Origin: Streptomyces tubercidicus
GTDB taxonomy: Bacteria; Actinomycetota; Actinomycetes; Streptomycetales; Streptomycetaceae
DNA: 64,000 bases
Direction: 5' to 3'
NCBI RefSeq assembly: GCF_027497495.1
Contig: NZ_CP114205.1
Location: 682,001 to 746,000, forward strand
In this document: piece after piece, positions 61,793-64,000 of the stretch
Layout of the letters: each line of letters starts with the position of its first letter
Numbering within the stretch: the first letter of the stretch is position 1
Made by a program: the position numbers and the translations under genes
The notes under the pieces: model-generated
What the model saw: only the letters and a program-made list of their open reading frames with translations
Database searches by the model: none
Told to the model about the DNA's origin: nothing

Positions 61793-62089
61793 TTCCCCCT
61801 TGCCGCAGATAACAGGGCCGCTTCACGCAGCGGCCGAAGAACGTCACCGCAGGTGACGAATCAAGCTACCGCAGATATTGGGGTGTTATCCGTGGAACGA
61901 CTTCAGGCTGGCCCTGCGGTCGATGCCCCGTTCACTACCGACCATGAGCGACGAGGGCTTAGCGCCGGTTTCCGTTCCGATGTTCGTCGACCCCCGGCCC
62001 TCGCTGGATGCCGCAGCGGCCCGGCAGCCTCATGAGGCTGCCGGGCCGTCGGAAGGGTTCAACTCAGCGCGGCCGCACCGAGAACCGAA
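61793..62089. promoter_or_regulatory. Candidate end region of the Tn554-like module
   Basis: 297 bases. CGTCACC-GCA-GGTGACG (61842-61858) is a compact inverted repeat. CCGCAGATA occurs at 61803 and again near 61865 as a direct repeat. Such repeats just upstream of a recombinase gene could be recombinase arm sites or the element end; this is inference. No gene is supported. Confidence 0.35.
62018..62047 (-). terminator. Pyruvate carboxylase terminator
   Basis: GGCCCGGCAGCCTC (62018-62031) and GAGGCTGCCGGGCC (62034-62047) form a perfect 14-base stem with a 2-base loop, 42 bases after the pyc stop on the minus strand. Confidence 0.85.
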
Positions 62090-64000
62090 TCACCCAATAT
62101 CGACGAGGAGATCCCCGCCCTCCACCTGCTGGATCTGGTTGATCGCCAGCCTGGCCACCCGCCCGGACTTCGTAGCGGTGATCGCGGCTTCCATCTTCAT
62201 CGCCTCGATGGTGGCGACGGTGGTGCCTGCCTCCACCTCGTCGCCCTCGGCTACCGCGAGCGTGACCACTCCGGCGAACGGTGCGGCGACGTGGCCGGGG
62301 TTGCCCCGGTCGGCCTTCTCCGTCACCGGTACGTCGGAGGCCACGGCGGTGTCACGTACCTGGATCGGCCGCAGCTGGCCGTTCAGGGTGGACACCACGG
62401 TGCGCATTCCGCGTTCGTCGGCCTCTCCGACGGCCTCCAGCTCGATCAGGAGCCGTACGCCCGGTTCGAGGTCGACCGCGTACTCCGTTCCGGAACGCAG
62501 CCCGTAGAAGAAGTCCTTGCTGGCCAGCACGCTGGTGTCACCGTAGGCCTGACGGTGGGTTTCGAACTCACGCGTCGGCCCGGGGAAGAGCAGCCGGTTG
62601 AGCGTGGCGCGCCGGTCCTTCTCCAGTCCGGCACGGTCGTCCTCGGTCAGTTCCTGTACGGGCCTGGGTTCGGCGCGGCCCTCCAGCGCCTTGCCGCGGA
62701 ACGGCTCCGGCCACCCGCCGGGCGGGTTGCCCAACTCACCGCGCAGGAAGCCGATGACGGAGTCGGGGATATCGAACTCGTTGGGTGTCGCCTCGAAGTC
62801 CTCCGGCGCCACCCCGGCGCCCACCAGATGTAGGGCCAGGTCGCCGACCACCTTGGACGACGGGGTCACCTTCACCAGGCGGCCCAGCATCCGGTCGGCC
62901 GCGGCGTACATCGCCTCGATGTCCTCGAAGCGGTCGCCGAGGCCGAGCGCGACGGCCTGTGCGCGCAGGTTGGAGAGCTGCCCGCCCGGGATCTCGTGGT
63001 GGTACACGCGGCCGGTCGGCGAGGCCAGGCCCGCCTCGAACGGCGCGTAGATCTTGCGGACGCTCTCCCAGTACGGCTCCAGATCCCCGACCGCCTTGAG
63101 ATCCAGCCCGGTGGGCCGTTCGGAGTGGTCGGTCGCGGCCACGATCGCCGACAGCGAGGGCTGCGAGGTGGTGCCGGCCATGGAAGCCACCGCACCGTCC
63201 ACCGCGTCCGCGCCGGCCCGGATCGCGGCGAGGTAGGTGGCCAGCTGGCCGCCCGCGGTGTCATGGGTGTGCAGGTGCACCGGCAGGTCGAACTCGCGGC
63301 GCAGGGCCGAGACGAGCGTCTCGGCGGCCGGCGCCCGGAGCAGCCCCGCCATGTCCTTGATGGCCAGGACCTGGGCTCCGGCGTCCACGATCTGCTCGGC
63401 CAGACGGAGGTAGTAGTCCAGGGTGTACAGCCGCTCGGACGGGTCGGACAGGTCCGAGGTGTAGCACAGGGCGACCTCGGCGACGGCCGTCCCGGTCTCC
63501 CGTACGGCGTCGATGGCGGGCCGCATCTGCCCGACATCGTTGAGCGCGTCGAAGATCCGGAAGATGTCGATGCCGGTGGCCGCGGCCTCCCGTACGAAGG
63601 CGTCGGTCATCTCGGTCGGGTACGGCGTGTAGCCGACGGTGTTGCGACCGCGGAGCAGCATCTGCAGGCAGATGTTCGGCACGGCTTCGCGGAGTGCGGC
63701 CAGGCGCTCCCAGGGGTCCTCGGCGAGGAAGCGGAGCGCGACGTCGTAGGTGGCGCCGCCCCAGCACTCCAGGGACAGCAGTTGCGGCATGGTCCGCGCC
63801 ACCACCGGGGCGACGGCGAGCATGTCCTTGGTGCGGACCCGGGTGGCGAGCAGTGACTGGTGGGCGTCGCGGAAGGTGGTGTCGGTGACGCCGATGACCG
63901 GTGACTCGCGCAGCCACCGGGCGAACCCGTCCGGGCCGAGTTCGGCGAGCCGCTGCCGGGAGCCGGCGGGCGGTTCGGTGTCGGGCAGGAGCGGCAGCTT
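62090..64000 (-). CDS. pyc: Pyruvate carboxylase, C-terminal part
   Basis: Partial; the N-terminal biotin-carboxylase domain lies beyond the window. The visible frame starts with the carboxyltransferase domain (GVTDTTFRDAHQSLLATRVR, LECWGGATYDVALRFL, IFRIFDALND, then VLAIKDMAGLL and LHTHDTAGGQLATYL with metal ligands). The PC tetramerisation domain (PTREFETHRQAYGDTS) follows. The C-terminal biotinyl domain contains the biotinylation motif EAMKMEA and ends INQIQQVEGGDLLVDIG. It carboxylates pyruvate to oxaloacetate for anaplerosis. Normal, core-type codon use. Confidence 0.97.
   Translation of the reverse strand, partial: KLPLLPDTEPPAGSRQRLAELGPDGFARWLRESPVIGVTDTTFRDAHQSLLATRVRTKDMLAVAPVVARTMPQLLSLECWGGATYDVALRFLAEDPWERLAALREAVPNICLQMLLRGRNTVGYTPYPTEMTDAFVREAAATGIDIFRIFDALNDVGQMRPAIDAVRETGTAVAEVALCYTSDLSDPSERLYTLDYYLRLAEQIVDAGAQVLAIKDMAGLLRAPAAETLVSALRREFDLPVHLHTHDTAGGQLATYLAAIRAGADAVDGAVASMAGTTSQPSLSAIVAATDHSERPTGLDLKAVGDLEPYWESVRKIYAPFEAGLASPTGRVYHHEIPGGQLSNLRAQAVALGLGDRFEDIEAMYAAADRMLGRLVKVTPSSKVVGDLALHLVGAGVAPEDFEATPNEFDIPDSVIGFLRGELGNPPGGWPEPFRGKALEGRAEPRPVQELTEDDRAGLEKDRRATLNRLLFPGPTREFETHRQAYGDTSVLASKDFFYGLRSGTEYAVDLEPGVRLLIELEAVGEADERGMRTVVSTLNGQLRPIQVRDTAVASDVPVTEKADRGNPGHVAAPFAGVVTLAVAEGDEVEAGTTVATIEAMKMEAAITATKSGRVARLAINQIQQVEGGDLLVDIG

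Noticed and set aside
1..64000. tRNA, rRNA, tmRNA and riboswitch genes
   Set aside because: No cloverleaf with conserved T-loop/anticodon pattern or recognisable riboswitch core was seen by eye. A covariance-model search would be needed to exclude weak cases.

Overview
The window looks like chromosomal DNA of a Streptomyces or a close relative. GC content is very high, codons end strongly in G or C, many genes start with GTG, and Streptomyces-typical families are present: a cvnABCD conservon operon, an NsdA-like HTH/TPR regulator, and orphan sugar-binding lipoproteins. No rRNA, tRNA, tmRNA or CRISPR array was recognised.

Layout. 1-6.2 kb: the 3' end of an old-yellow-enzyme gene, then housekeeping-type genes: a BNR-repeat protein, uracil-DNA glycosylase, a DUF2510/scramblase-fold protein, a BadF/N-acetylglucosamine-kinase-like protein, a degenerate CbiX-like protein and an NTF2-fold protein. 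6.2-13.4 kb: a lactonase-family propeller, a FUSC membrane protein divergent from an Lrp regulator, an orphan sugar-binding lipoprotein, an aromatic amino acid hydroxylase and an SDR. 13.5-17.8 kb: a MarR regulator, then a flavin 2-hydroxyacid oxidase, a D-2-hydroxyacid dehydrogenase and an MFS transporter, which together suggest uptake and interconversion of 2-hydroxyacids.

18.2-25.6 kb is the main natural-product locus: an HTH/TPR regulator, a second-type MurB-like flavoprotein, a 46-residue lanthipeptide precursor that is too short for ordinary gene callers, a full-length LanB dehydratase and a LanC cyclase. The precursor has an FDLDLD leader box and an unusually short core with two (Ser/Thr)-x-x-Cys units. 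A strong stem-loop lies between precursor and lanB. 28.1-33.0 kb is a four-gene PaoABCD-type molybdenum aldehyde oxidoreductase operon. It faces a TetR regulator across a double palindrome that is very likely the TetR operator.

34.0-37.1 kb is a compact overlapping operon: EACC1, caspase-like protease and a TPR-Trypco2 protein, possibly with an MBL-fold gene. This matches the biological-conflict (counter-invader or programmed-death) gene sets known in multicellular actinobacteria. 40.3-44.3 kb is the conservon. 44.5-49.9 kb encodes secreted proteins: an SGNH hydrolase with a PKD domain and an M9 collagenase, with a LysR regulator between them. 50.0-52.5 kb is a STAND (NB-ARC/TPR) NTPase of visibly lower GC, divergent from a small helical protein.

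53.5-61.8 kb, next to pyruvate carboxylase (62.1 kb to the window end), is an insertion hot spot. It holds a Tn3 transposase tail, a displaced integrase C-terminus, an IS481 relic and an intact IS481 transposase in opposite orientation around a WYL regulator/VOC pair, an unknown small protein that overlaps the transposase stop, and a decayed Tn554-like module (two broken tyrosine recombinases plus a TnpC-like coiled-coil protein).
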